A DNA stretch of 64,000 nt from contig JASHOB010000158.1 of NCBI GenBank assembly GCA_030041335.1, forward strand, positions 50,010 to 114,009, in the 5' to 3' direction. Of this stretch, positions 53,719 through 62,009 are shown in pieces; position 1 is the first letter of the stretch, and each line of letters opens with the position of its first letter. The notes under the pieces are model-generated. The model did no database searches and was not told the DNA's origin. It worked only from the letters and a program-made list of their open reading frames with translations. The position numbers and the translations under genes are program-made. This DNA comes from Alphaproteobacteria bacterium. GTDB taxonomy: Bacteria; Pseudomonadota; Alphaproteobacteria; ATCC43930; CGMCC-115725.

Positions 53719-54589
53719 GCCGGTCCCGGCGTGCTTGAGGATCTTGCGCGGCGTCCCGATCGTGCCAGCGCCGAACCAGACCGTCGACGATGCCGCGAGG
53801 CCAATAGATGATGACCACGATCAGCAATGCGCCTTGGAGCAACAGGCGTTCGTCGGCGAGCGGCCGCGCCAGTTCGGGCAATACCATGAGAAACACGGTG
53901 CCCACGAGCGGTCCGGCGACTGACGATCGGCCGCCGAGAATCACCGCAGCAATGGCGAAGACGAGGAGCGGAAACCCGAACAGGTCCGGCTGGATCGAGT
54001 AGGTGTCGAAGGCCAGGAGACAGCCGCCTAGCGCCCCGATCGCGCCACTGAGCGCGAAGGCGTAACGAGAATATTTGTTGGTCGAAATGCCGAGCGAGGC
54101 GGCCACCGTGTAATCCTGCCGGATTGCGTCGAAGGCCCGGCCGATGCCGCCGCGATTGATAACGGCGAGCAGCAACATCAAGACGGCAACGATGGCGACG
54201 AGCAATCCGCTGGATGCCACCTTGGGTATCGCGTTGAGGCCGAGCGCGCCGCCGGTGATCGGTGCCGCAAAGAGGGAGAGCGACACCATTATCTGGACGA
54301 AGCCGATGGTAGCGATTGCCTGGAACGCGCCGCGCAGCCTCGCCAGAGGCAGCGACAGGAACAGTCCCGCTGCCACGCCGCACAGTATCGCACCGACGCC
54401 GGATAGCACCGGGCCGAGGGCCGTCTCCTTCAAAAGATAGGCACCGGCATAGCCACCGATCGACGCAAAGCCGGCGGTTGCCAGCGAAAACAAGCCGGCG
54501 CGCAGGGCGACGTACTGGCTGAAGGCAAACACCGCGTAGATGCAGATGAGATCGAACAGCGGTCGATAGGTCGCAACGAGATTCCCCAT
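53699..54589 (-). CDS. Branched-chain amino acid-type ABC permease LivM
   Basis: 296 aa with about eight hydrophobic helices. AGLFSLATAGFASIGGYAGAY near residue 31 and the EAA-like loop AIRQDYTVAASLGISTNKYS near 160 are typical. The C-terminal 30 residues are charged (RRWHDRDAAQDPQARRDRHG). It begins three bases after the LivH stop and its end overlaps LivG by 20 bases. Confidence 0.9.
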   Translation of the reverse strand: MGNLVATYRPLFDLICIYAVFAFSQYVALRAGLFSLATAGFASIGGYAGAYLLKETALGPVLSGVGAILCGVAAGLFLSLPLARLRGAFQAIATIGFVQIMVSLSLFAAPITGGALGLNAIPKVASSGLLVAIVAVLMLLLAVINRGGIGRAFDAIRQDYTVAASLGISTNKYSRYAFALSGAIGALGGCLLAFDTYSIQPDLFGFPLLVFAIAAVILGGRSSVAGPLVGTVFLMVLPELARPLADERLLLQGALLIVVIIYWPRGIVDGLVRRWHDRDAAQDPQARRDRHGLPAA

Positions 54590-54592
54590 CGC

Positions 54593-55480
54593 TCACGCAA
54601 CCCGGTGCTCGGTATGAAGTCCGGCGAAAAAGCCGCGGGGCCGCGCCAGCAGCACGACGAAGAGGAGGCCAAACACGACGGCGTCCGACAATTCCGAGGA
54701 GATATAGACCGTCGTCAATGTTTGGATCACGCCGAGCATCACTCCCGCCAACAACGCGCCCGGCACGCTGCCGAGTCCGCCCAGCACAATGACGACAAAG
54801 GCTTGGAGCATTATCGGTTCGCCCATGAGGTAGGACACGGAGTTGAAGGCGATGCCGAGGATGACGCCTGCGGCGCCCGCCAACGCGCCGGCGATGGCGA
54901 ACGTGCCGAAATAGACCGCATGGGGATTGATGCCGAGCAGCATCGAGGTCCGCTCGTCGATCGCCACCGCTCGGGCATCGGTGCCGAGATTGGTGCGGAA
55001 GAGATAGAGCACCAAGGCGATCACCAGCAACGCGACCGCCGCGACAATGACAATCTGCTGCAGCGAAACCCGCAATCCCAGCAGGTGGTAGAAGTGAATT
55101 GGGAAGATCCCGAAAGGAAAGCGCAGGGTTTGCGCGTTGGTGGCCTGCTGGGCCAAATGCATCAATACGAGATTGGCGCCGATGCTGACGATGATGGTGC
55201 CGAACTCGTCACCCTGCCGTCGGCGCAATGGACGGAACACGAGGAGATCGAGCGCAACACTGACCAGGGCGCCGCCCAGGATCGCCAGTATGAAGGCCGG
55301 CAACAAAGCCAAGCCTGCGCCTGTCACCGCGAAATAGCCGATCAGGGCGCCCCACATGAAAACCGCGCCATGGGCGAGATTGAGAATGCGGTGGATGCCG
55401 AAGACGAGCGTCAGCCCGAGCGAGAACAGCGCATAGACTGCGCCGACCACGACCCCGTTCAGCAGCTCTTGCCCGAACAT
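54593..55480 (-). CDS. Branched-chain amino acid-type ABC permease LivH
   Basis: 295 aa, opening LLNGVVVGAVYALFSLGLTLVFG and carrying RILNLAHGAVFMWGALIG, the LivH hallmark. About eight helices. The loop AVAIDERTSMLLGINPHAV is the ATPase-contact region. It lies between the binding-protein gene and LivM, with 18 and three bases to either side. Confidence 0.92.
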   Translation of the reverse strand: MFGQELLNGVVVGAVYALFSLGLTLVFGIHRILNLAHGAVFMWGALIGYFAVTGAGLALLPAFILAILGGALVSVALDLLVFRPLRRRQGDEFGTIIVSIGANLVLMHLAQQATNAQTLRFPFGIFPIHFYHLLGLRVSLQQIVIVAAVALLVIALVLYLFRTNLGTDARAVAIDERTSMLLGINPHAVYFGTFAIAGALAGAAGVILGIAFNSVSYLMGEPIMLQAFVVIVLGGLGSVPGALLAGVMLGVIQTLTTVYISSELSDAVVFGLLFVVLLARPRGFFAGLHTEHRVA

Positions 55481-55498
55481 GGCACCGCTCCGCTGGCG

Positions 55499-56647
55499 CT
55501 ATTCGACGTGCACCGGCTTGCCTTTTACCACCTGAACCACAACGCTCGGATAGTAGCCCTTGCGATCGCGGAACGAGAAACGGCCGGCGCCCAGCACGGT
55601 TGGAACGTTGTCGAGTGCTGCGAGCGCGGCGCGCACCTTGGCCCGATCGGCGCCGGGGCCCGCGCTCTTGATGGCCCGCGCCAGCAGCATGGTACCGGCA
55701 TAGCCCCACGCCGCGTTCTGGTCCGGGTCCTTGTGATAATGGTCCCGATAGGCGCTGACGAAATTCTTGTTCTCCTCATTTCCCATGTCGAGAAGATAGT
55801 CGACCGCGTAATAGATACCCTCCGCCGCTGCTCCGGCGATGTTGAAGAATACCGGCGCACCGATTTGTCCGCTGGTCAGCAGCCTGATATCGGGATCGAG
55901 GCCCGCTTGCCGCACCTGGATGACGAAATTGGCGGCCACCGACGGCACCGACTCGAAGAACAGCGAATCGATCTTCTCGTTGACGATCTTGGTCGCAATC
56001 GGCTCGAAATTGGTGTCTTGGGCGGTGATGCCGTCTACGGACACGATGTTGACGCCACCTGCCTTGACATGGTTGGCGAAGGAATCCCGCATCCGCACCG
56101 AGGCATCGTTGGCGCGGTCGTAGACCAGGGCGATATTCTTGATGTGTAGACGGTCGACCGCGAATTTCGCCAGCACCGTCATGGAAATGTCGGCCGGCTC
56201 GAGCAGCGAGAATGACCAGGGCCCCGCCTGCGAGATCGCGTCGGAAACGGCGATCGCCAGCAGCGGCATCTTAAGATCATTTGCCACTGGTGCCGCCGGC
56301 AGCGATAGAAAGGAGCCATAGACGCCGAGCACCGCGACGGCATTGCTGTTGGCGAAGCGGCTCATCAGCGAGATCGCCTGATTCCGGTCGCCGCCATTGT
56401 CTTCAAGCATGACCTTCAAGGTCCGGCCTGCCCCCAAGAGATGATCGCGATTGATGCGTTCGAGCGCGAGCTCGGTACCCTCGCGCAGAAACGGGCCCGA
56501 ATAGGATGCCATCGGCCCCGACAGCGGATATTGCGCGCCGATGACGACATCGTCCGCTTGGGCGACGCCAGGCGCGACCAACGAGGCGGCAAACAACAAC
56601 AGGGCGATCCGTCTGCGATTCACCGTCTGCTCCCGGAATAGGTTCAT
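55499..56647 (-). CDS. ABC transporter substrate-binding protein LivK, coupled to MetE-like gene
   Basis: 382 aa from ATG 56647, whose first bases overlap the stop of the MetE-C-like gene in ATGA. The leader MNLFREQTVNRRRIALLLFA followed by ASLVAPGVAQA is a signal peptide ending near residue 31. The mature part has VVIGAQYPLSGPMASYSG and a hinge with GVYGSFLSLPAAPVANDLKM. A longer frame from 56806 runs inside the MetE-like gene and is rejected. The operon order is MetE-like, LivK, LivH, LivM, LivG, LivF. Confidence 0.92.
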   Translation of the reverse strand: MNLFREQTVNRRRIALLLFAASLVAPGVAQADDVVIGAQYPLSGPMASYSGPFLREGTELALERINRDHLLGAGRTLKVMLEDNGGDRNQAISLMSRFANSNAVAVLGVYGSFLSLPAAPVANDLKMPLLAIAVSDAISQAGPWSFSLLEPADISMTVLAKFAVDRLHIKNIALVYDRANDASVRMRDSFANHVKAGGVNIVSVDGITAQDTNFEPIATKIVNEKIDSLFFESVPSVAANFVIQVRQAGLDPDIRLLTSGQIGAPVFFNIAGAAAEGIYYAVDYLLDMGNEENKNFVSAYRDHYHKDPDQNAAWGYAGTMLLARAIKSAGPGADRAKVRAALAALDNVPTVLGAGRFSFRDRKGYYPSVVVQVVKGKPVHVE

Positions 56648-57807
56648 TGCGACCACAATTCCTTGCTGGCGATGCGCGCACCTTCGGCAAGCGTTTTCAA
56701 CTTCGCCCAGCCGATTTGGGCATGGACGCGGTAGCCCATGCCGCAATCGGTGCCGGCGATCACGTTTTCCCTGCCGGCGACACTGGCGAAGTTCTTGATG
56801 CGCCACGCCACTAGCTCAGGGTGCTCGATCAGATTGGTAGCGTGCGAGACCACGCCGGGAATCAGGATCTTGCCATCGGGCAGTTTCACGTCCTTCCAGA
56901 TCTGCCATTCATGCTCGTGGCGCGCATTGGCGGCTTCGATGGCATAGGCCTGCGCCTTCACTCGCAATAGGATATCGGCGACATGCTTCAACGGCAAATC
57001 GTAGGCGTGCGCGCCGTGCCAGCTGCCCCAGCAAATGTGATATCGCGCCCGATCCTCCGGCACACCGCGCAACGCATGATTCACCACCTCGACCATCTGC
57101 CCGGCGAGCTTGCGATAGTCTGACATGCTCATTTCCTGCAGGCCCGAATCCCATAGGCCCGGCAATTGCGGATCGTCGATCTGCACCACGAAACCGGCAT
57201 CGACGATGCCGCGATATTCCTCGTTCATGGCGTTGGCGACCGCTTCGAAATAGGAATCGTCGTCGGGATAATAATCGTTGACGCGGCGCCGCACGGGCGA
57301 AGTCGCCGGTAGGAACGCTTCCTCGATCCCGGCCGCCGCGACTGCGGCGCGCAGGTGGCCGAGGTCCTGTCGCAGCGAGTCGCGGCCGACATAGCTGACC
57401 GGGCCGGTGCAGGCCCAGCGCATGCCCGGCAGCACATCGCGTCCGGGGTTGCGATAGTAATAGGAGCCGCCGCTCTCGAGCTCCTGATAGAACGCCGCAA
57501 ATTCGGTTCGATCGCGCGAGCGCCGCGCCGTCTCGCCGGGCTTTGCCGGCACTGTTTCGTGTCCGGCCAACCGCCCCATCAGATAAGAGTGCCAACTGAG
57601 CTTGCCGAACTCGCCGTCGCAGACGATGTCAATGCCGGCTTCGGCCTGCTGTTTCACCACATCGACGACCGCTTCCTTGAGCAGCGCCGCGAATGCCGCG
57701 TCGGTCGGCCGGCCACGTGGATGCGCCTCCATTGCCTGCGTCAGTCGTTCGGGACGCTGCAAGCGACCGACATGGGTGGTCAGGATGCGTTGACTGCTGC
57801 GTTTCAC
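56644..57807 (-). CDS. MetE C-terminal-domain-like protein, copy 3, coupled to a Liv importer
   Basis: 387 aa from GTG 57807, which has AGGGAG seven bases upstream and gives a first segment (VKRSSQRILTTHVGRLQRPE) that lines up with the other copies; ATG 57855 would add 16 residues. Zinc triad His257-x-Cys259 (HICWGSWHGAHAYD) and Cys355 (GTDCGMGY). The common HTGSLPRP entry motif reads HVGRLQRP here, a small divergence. It is the first gene of a six-gene operon whose next member, the binding protein, overlaps it by four bases. As with copy 2, it looks dedicated to the imported substrate. Confidence 0.86.
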   Translation of the reverse strand: MKRSSQRILTTHVGRLQRPERLTQAMEAHPRGRPTDAAFAALLKEAVVDVVKQQAEAGIDIVCDGEFGKLSWHSYLMGRLAGHETVPAKPGETARRSRDRTEFAAFYQELESGGSYYYRNPGRDVLPGMRWACTGPVSYVGRDSLRQDLGHLRAAVAAAGIEEAFLPATSPVRRRVNDYYPDDDSYFEAVANAMNEEYRGIVDAGFVVQIDDPQLPGLWDSGLQEMSMSDYRKLAGQMVEVVNHALRGVPEDRARYHICWGSWHGAHAYDLPLKHVADILLRVKAQAYAIEAANARHEHEWQIWKDVKLPDGKILIPGVVSHATNLIEHPELVAWRIKNFASVAGRENVIAGTDCGMGYRVHAQIGWAKLKTLAEGARIASKELWSQ

Positions 57808-58290
57808 CGCGATGCTCCCTGGTTGTGGCCTCGACGAAATCTCCGAGTTCCGCATCGAAGCGATCGGGCGCCTCCGCCATCACCCAATGACCGACGCCGT
57901 CGTCAACCGATAAAACGCGCGCGGCAGTCGATCGGCAAAGGCCTGCGCCTACCCGGCCGGCATGATGGCATCGGCGCTACTGTGCGAGATCGGCGACGGC
58001 AAAGCTGCCAGCATGTGGCGCTGACTGCCGGCGGGGTGCGCGCCATGATGAGACGCCGCACCGTCGCTGGCACTTTCATAGTGGAGGCGAGCGCGATCGC
58101 GAACACGTCTTCAGGCCGCAGCACGTCGAAAGAAGCGCGGAGAAACGTCCGGGTCGCCTCGAGCCGCGCGGCGACATCGTCCGCCGCCAAATCGCGGCCT
58201 AGGGCCGGACCCGCGCCCGCCCGGCTCGCCTCGGTGAAGCGCAGGATTTCCCGACCGGCGGCGTCGCCGCTCGAACACCGCCAAGGCGGT
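57790..58290 (-). pseudogene. Alpha/beta hydrolase remnant
   Basis: Minus-strand fragments in different frames read like the second half of one alpha/beta hydrolase. About 58270-58050 gives ILRFTEASRAGAGP and then RTFLRASFDVLRPEDVFAIA; about 58040-57940 gives a stretch with SADAIMPAG and a stop; about 57880-57790 gives DDGVGHWVMAEAPDRFDAEL with the expected catalytic His. The N-terminal half with the nucleophile is missing and at least two frame changes separate the pieces. Its end overlaps the start of the MetE-like gene. Confidence 0.55.
57815..57820 (-). promoter_or_regulatory. Ribosome binding site deciding the copy 3 GTG start
   Basis: AGGGAG on the minus strand, seven bases before GTG 57807. 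Confidence 0.5.
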
Positions 58291-58560
58291 TCTATGGCTG
58301 CCGGTTACCCGGTATCCTCCCTTGACACGCATCCTAGTTCTTTCGACTAGATTTGCAAAAAATGGCTGCGAGAGTCAAAAGCAAACAATCATGATTGCTG
58401 CAAATTGCGAAATCCCTACTGAATCAGGAAATCCTATGCATCGTCTTAATAGCGCTGCCGCCGACCGTAATCGATCACCGCCGGCTCGTCCGCGGCACGG
58501 GTTGACGGCACATTTGCCCGTCGACGATACGTATGGCTCACCCTGACCGGAACCGCTCTC
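58291..58560. other. Gene-free region upstream of MetE-like copy 4
   Basis: About 270 bases. It holds a -35-like TTGACA at 58322-58327, an inverted repeat CTAGT-N7-ACTAG at 58334-58350, a TTTGCAAAAAA element at 58352-58362 related to those before the M24 gene, the palindrome CAATCATGATTG at 58386-58397 and GCAAATTGC at 58400-58408. No coding frame is convincing. Confidence 0.4.
58334..58408. promoter_or_regulatory. Cluster of candidate operators ahead of MetE-like copy 4
   Basis: Three short perfect palindromes (CTAGT-N7-ACTAG; CAATCATGATTG; GCAAATTGC) and a TTGCAAAAAA element within 75 bases, more AT-rich than the flanks. The IclR gene lies downstream of this MetE-like gene and is the obvious candidate regulator. 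Confidence 0.4.
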
Positions 58561-59691
58561 ATGGCTGACGCCTCTCATCTTCATGTCGACCATGTCGGCA
58601 GCCTGTTGCGGCCGGCCGAACTGCGCGCGGCGCGAATCCGCCTTCTCGGCGAGCACGATGCCGACCGCAATCTGGGGCCGCATCACAACGCGGAGCTGAG
58701 CGCGATCGAAGATCGCCACATCCGCGACGTGGTGACGCTGCAGGAAGAGTGCGGGTTATCGATTGTCACTGATGGCGATTACCGGCGCCGCAGCTGGTGG
58801 ACCGATTTCCTTCTCGGCTTTTCCGGCCTGGCGATTTCCTATAGCGGCAAGACTCCGATCACCCTCATCAACGCCGCTGGCGAGACGCGGCCGATTGCCG
58901 GTATCAAGGTCGAAGGGCCGATCCGGCCGCGCGACAGCACCCTCGCCAAATATTTCGGTTTCCTCAAAACGCTCACGAGCAAGACGGCGAAGACCACGAT
59001 TCCGGGCCCGCCGATCGTGCACTTTCTGCGCGACGCCGCGTTCGTGCCGTCGGTCTATAGCGACATCGACGCCTTCTGGGCCGAACTCGTTGGGGCTTAT
59101 CGCGCCGAGATTGCAGGCCTCGGAGCCGCTGGCTGCAAATTCCTTCAGATCGATGAGTGCATGCTGCCTTATCTTTGCGATCCGCGGCATCGCAGCATGT
59201 CTGCCGCGCGCGGTGATAATCCCGATGAATTGATACAAACCTATGTCCGTGTGCTGAACGATATCGTGGCGGAGCGGCCAGCGGACATGCTCATCGCCAT
59301 CCATATGTGCCGCGGCAACATGAACGCGTTTTGGGGCGGCGAGGGTGGCTATGACCCGGTGGCGGAGGCTGTCTTCAATATGTCCAATGTCGATGCCTAC
59401 CTGCTCGAATACGATACGCCGCGCGCCGGCGATTTCTCGCCGTTGCGCCATGTGCCGGAAGGCAAGCAGGTGTTGCTCGGCATCGTCTCCACCAAGGATG
59501 CACGGCTCGAAGATAAAACCACGCTCAAGCGCCGTATCGACGCCGCGGCGCGGCATGTCGATTTGGGGCAACTCGGCATCTGTCCGCAATGCGGCTTCTC
59601 GACCAATCTGTTCGGCACCGACTTCACCGTGGATGTCGAGCGCCGCAAGTTGACGTTGCTGGTTGAAACGGCGGCCGAGGTGTGGGGCTAG
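58561..59691 (+). CDS. MetE C-terminal-domain-like protein, copy 4
   Basis: 376 aa. Start segment LHVDHVGSLLRPAELRAARI is the copy 4 version of the family entry motif. Zinc triad His248-x-Cys250 (IHMCRGNMNAFWGGEGGY) and Cys344 in ICPQCGFSTN, which also has Cys341 three residues before, unlike the other copies. Copies of this subtype (with GGYD after HxC) are usually annotated as MetE II family or 5-methyltetrahydropteroyltriglutamate methyltransferase without proof. Its last four bases overlap the convergent IclR stop. Confidence 0.86.
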   Translation: MADASHLHVDHVGSLLRPAELRAARIRLLGEHDADRNLGPHHNAELSAIEDRHIRDVVTLQEECGLSIVTDGDYRRRSWWTDFLLGFSGLAISYSGKTPITLINAAGETRPIAGIKVEGPIRPRDSTLAKYFGFLKTLTSKTAKTTIPGPPIVHFLRDAAFVPSVYSDIDAFWAELVGAYRAEIAGLGAAGCKFLQIDECMLPYLCDPRHRSMSAARGDNPDELIQTYVRVLNDIVAERPADMLIAIHMCRGNMNAFWGGEGGYDPVAEAVFNMSNVDAYLLEYDTPRAGDFSPLRHVPEGKQVLLGIVSTKDARLEDKTTLKRRIDAAARHVDLGQLGICPQCGFSTNLFGTDFTVDVERRKLTLLVETAAEVWG

Positions 59692-60431
59692 GCCGCCGGC
59701 AGTGACGCCTTGATGGTTTCGGCCGTGGCGACGAGGAGGGCGCGGACGCGCGCAAGCGTTGCTTCGTCGGGCGCACCGAAACAGGCAATGCCGAGACTCG
59801 CTGCCGCGGCCCGTCGCGGCATTGCCAGCGGTACCGCGATGCCGACCACGCCCTTATCGACCTCGCCGCGGGTGATGCAATAGCCGTGTTTGCGGATGTC
59901 GCGAAGCTGGCGGCGGAACGATTCGCTGTCGAACCCGGGCACATTTTCCGCTTCGATCGTTGGCATCAGCGTCGCGAGCCGGCGCGGCGGCAGCTGGGCC
60001 AGGATGGTGCGCGACGGAGCGCCGCGCGACAGCGGCATCGGCCTGCCGCGTTCGTAGCTCACGGCGCCGATCTCGCCGCGCTTCTCCTCTTGCGCGATGC
60101 ACATCACCCGGTCGCGATAGAGACGGCAGAGAAGAATGGTGCAAGGGACGGGCGCCTGTTCCGCCAGCCATCGCATCGCTGATGTCGCGGCCGTCAACAA
60201 GGGGTCGCTCAACCGAATGTTGCGGTCGAGTTCGATGATCGCGGGTCCGAGGACATAGGCCGACGAGCGCTCCAGCGTTTCGAGCAAGCCGGATTTTACC
60301 AGGGCGCCGAGTTGACGATAGGCAGTGCTCCGAGAAAAGCCCAAGGCGGCGGCGGTTTCTTCAGCCGTCCATTGCGGCCGCTCCGGGCTGAAGAGGCGCA
60401 GGATAAGATGCAGGCGATCGCCGCGGTTCAT
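59688..60431 (-). CDS. IclR family transcriptional regulator
   Basis: 247 aa. N-terminal winged helix TAEETAAALGFSRSTAYRQLGALVKSGLLE (about 22-51), then an effector domain with PVPCTILLCRLYRDRVMCIA and the IclR tail KGVVGIAVPLAMP. IclR proteins bind small carboxylates or aromatic ligands and control neighbouring catabolic genes. It is divergent from the M24 gene, with 387 bases between starts holding repeated elements that fit its operator. It converges with MetE-like copy 4. Confidence 0.9.
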   Translation of the reverse strand: MNRGDRLHLILRLFSPERPQWTAEETAAALGFSRSTAYRQLGALVKSGLLETLERSSAYVLGPAIIELDRNIRLSDPLLTAATSAMRWLAEQAPVPCTILLCRLYRDRVMCIAQEEKRGEIGAVSYERGRPMPLSRGAPSRTILAQLPPRRLATLMPTIEAENVPGFDSESFRRQLRDIRKHGYCITRGEVDKGVVGIAVPLAMPRRAAAASLGIACFGAPDEATLARVRALLVATAETIKASLPAA

Positions 60432-60818
60432 TGCAATAACCGACTAGTCCCGACCCCTTTCGCGGTCTCCGGTCGCGGCCTCGACCGTCGGGTACCCTAC
60501 GGCCTCGAGGCGCATCAAGACCGACGCTCCCATCGGCCCTGGATGTAGTCGCGAGTCGGCGGTTGCTCGTCTTTTCGCGCGCCGCACGAGCTCGCACACG
60601 GGACTAATCGGCGGAACGCGTGGCGCAGGAATGCGGGTGCGCGGCCGACATCGCGGCGTCGGCGCAAATCGCCCTTTCCGCCCCCGGCCGCTCAGGAAAA
60701 TTTCGATGCCGAGCTCCATCCTCTTCTCGCTAGCGGCGTAGATTTCGCAAAAAGAGCCTTGTAATGCAATATGGCTCCATTTAGTTTCGCAAAAAACGCG
60801 AATAAATCGGGAGGTAGC
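60432..60818. other. Divergent regulatory region between IclR and the M24 gene
   Basis: 387 bases without a convincing coding frame. The 60740-60802 part is AT-rich and holds two copies of a TTTCGCAAAAA element, one of them inside an inverted repeat, followed directly by the ribosome site GGGAGGT of the M24 gene. The left part is high GC and shows no recognisable element. Confidence 0.5.
60742..60802. promoter_or_regulatory. Repeated TTTCGCAAAAA operator candidate
   Basis: ATTTCGCAAAAA at 60742-60753 and TTTCGCAAAAAA at 60785-60796; the TTTCGC parts start exactly 42 bases apart (60743 and 60785), four helical turns, so both face one side of the DNA. The second is also half of an inverted repeat TTCGC-N7-GCGAA (60786-60802). 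Just before the M24 start, opposite the IclR gene. Confidence 0.5.
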
Positions 60819-62009
60819 ATGGTTGCGGAGCGGCTCAACGCGCCTATTTCGACCGCCGAGCTCGAACGGCGCTGGGCCGCGGTGCGCGCTGGGATGGCAG
60901 CGCACGGGATCGACGTTCTGCTGATGCAGAACAACAACGATTCGATGGGCGGCTATGTCAAATATTTTTCCGATACGCCAGCGACCAACGGCTATCCGAC
61001 CAGCGTCGTGTTCCCACGCAACGACGAAATGACGATTATCGCGCACGGCCCGTTCGCGACCGATCGCGCGATCGCGCCCTCGTCCAATACGGTGCCGCGC
61101 GGCACCAAGCGCGTCCTGGCGGAGCCCTATTTTGCCAGCACGCCGTATTCGGTCGCGTACGAGGTCGCTTTGGCCGAGAAGGCGCTCCAAGGATTCGCCG
61201 GCGCGACCATCGGCCTGGTCGGGACCGCCACCTTGCCCTATCCGCTGGTCGATGGTTTAAAGCGCGGCCGTCTCTCAAACGCCGCCTTCACCGATGCGAC
61301 CGACATGGTCGACGCGATTAAATCGGTGAAGAGTCCGGAGGAAGTAACGCTGATCCGCGCCACGGCTCGCATCCAGGATGGGGCCATCGCCGCCGCCTTC
61401 GCCGCGGTAAAGCCGGGCATGAAGGAGATCGAAGTCGCCGCCGTCGCCCAGCATTACTGCGTTGCGCACGGGTCCGAGCAAGGGATTTATTTGACTTGCT
61501 CCTATCAGCCGGGCGAGCCGGTGCGTCAAGCCAACCGCTATTATCAGAACCGCGTGTTGCGCGAGGGCGACGTCTTCACGCTGCTGGTCGAGACCAACGG
61601 CCCGGGCGGCTTCTATACCGAAATCGGCCGCACTTGCGTGCTGGGAAGGGCATCGTCCGAGATAGATGACGAGCACGCGGCGATCATCGAAGCACGGAAC
61701 TACACCCTAAAGCGGCTCGTCCCCGGCGCCTCGTGCGCCGAGGTCTTTGCCGCCTACAACGACTATATGCGGCGGCACCGCAAACCGGCGGAGGCGCGAG
61801 TTCATTGCCATGGTCAGGGCTATGACATGGTCGAGCGACCTCTGGTGCGACATGACGAGCCAATGAGGGTCGCGGCCAACATGAACATGGCCTGTCATCC
61901 AAATTACGTGACGGATCTGGTGTTTGCGACCTTCTGCGACAATTACCTGGTCGGAGAGAGAGGCGTGGAACGGCTTCACGCCTATCCGGAAGAATTGGTG
62001 GAAGTGTAA
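60819..62009 (+). CDS. M24-fold (creatinase/aminopeptidase P-like) hydrolase with altered metal ligands
   Basis: 396 aa from ATG 60819 with GGGAGGT upstream. It has an N-terminal creatinase domain (1-150) and the pita-bread domain. In metal-dependent members the barrel carries Asp, Asp, His, Glu, Glu. Here the first pair reads Glu258 (LLVETNG) and Glu268 (FYTEIGRT), the His motif is HCHGQGYD (His331), and where Glu is normal the frame reads MACHPN (His360). The last ligand region also lacks the expected Glu. Creatinase itself works without metal, so this may be a metal-free or altered C-N hydrolase. It begins the operon with MetE-like copy 5. Confidence 0.85.
   Translation: MVAERLNAPISTAELERRWAAVRAGMAAHGIDVLLMQNNNDSMGGYVKYFSDTPATNGYPTSVVFPRNDEMTIIAHGPFATDRAIAPSSNTVPRGTKRVLAEPYFASTPYSVAYEVALAEKALQGFAGATIGLVGTATLPYPLVDGLKRGRLSNAAFTDATDMVDAIKSVKSPEEVTLIRATARIQDGAIAAAFAAVKPGMKEIEVAAVAQHYCVAHGSEQGIYLTCSYQPGEPVRQANRYYQNRVLREGDVFTLLVETNGPGGFYTEIGRTCVLGRASSEIDDEHAAIIEARNYTLKRLVPGASCAEVFAAYNDYMRRHRKPAEARVHCHGQGYDMVERPLVRHDEPMRVAANMNMACHPNYVTDLVFATFCDNYLVGERGVERLHAYPEELVEV

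Noticed and set aside
58375..58719. A minus-strand 114-residue frame at the start of MetE-like copy 4
   Set aside because: It overlaps the start of a clear gene and the AT-rich promoter region.
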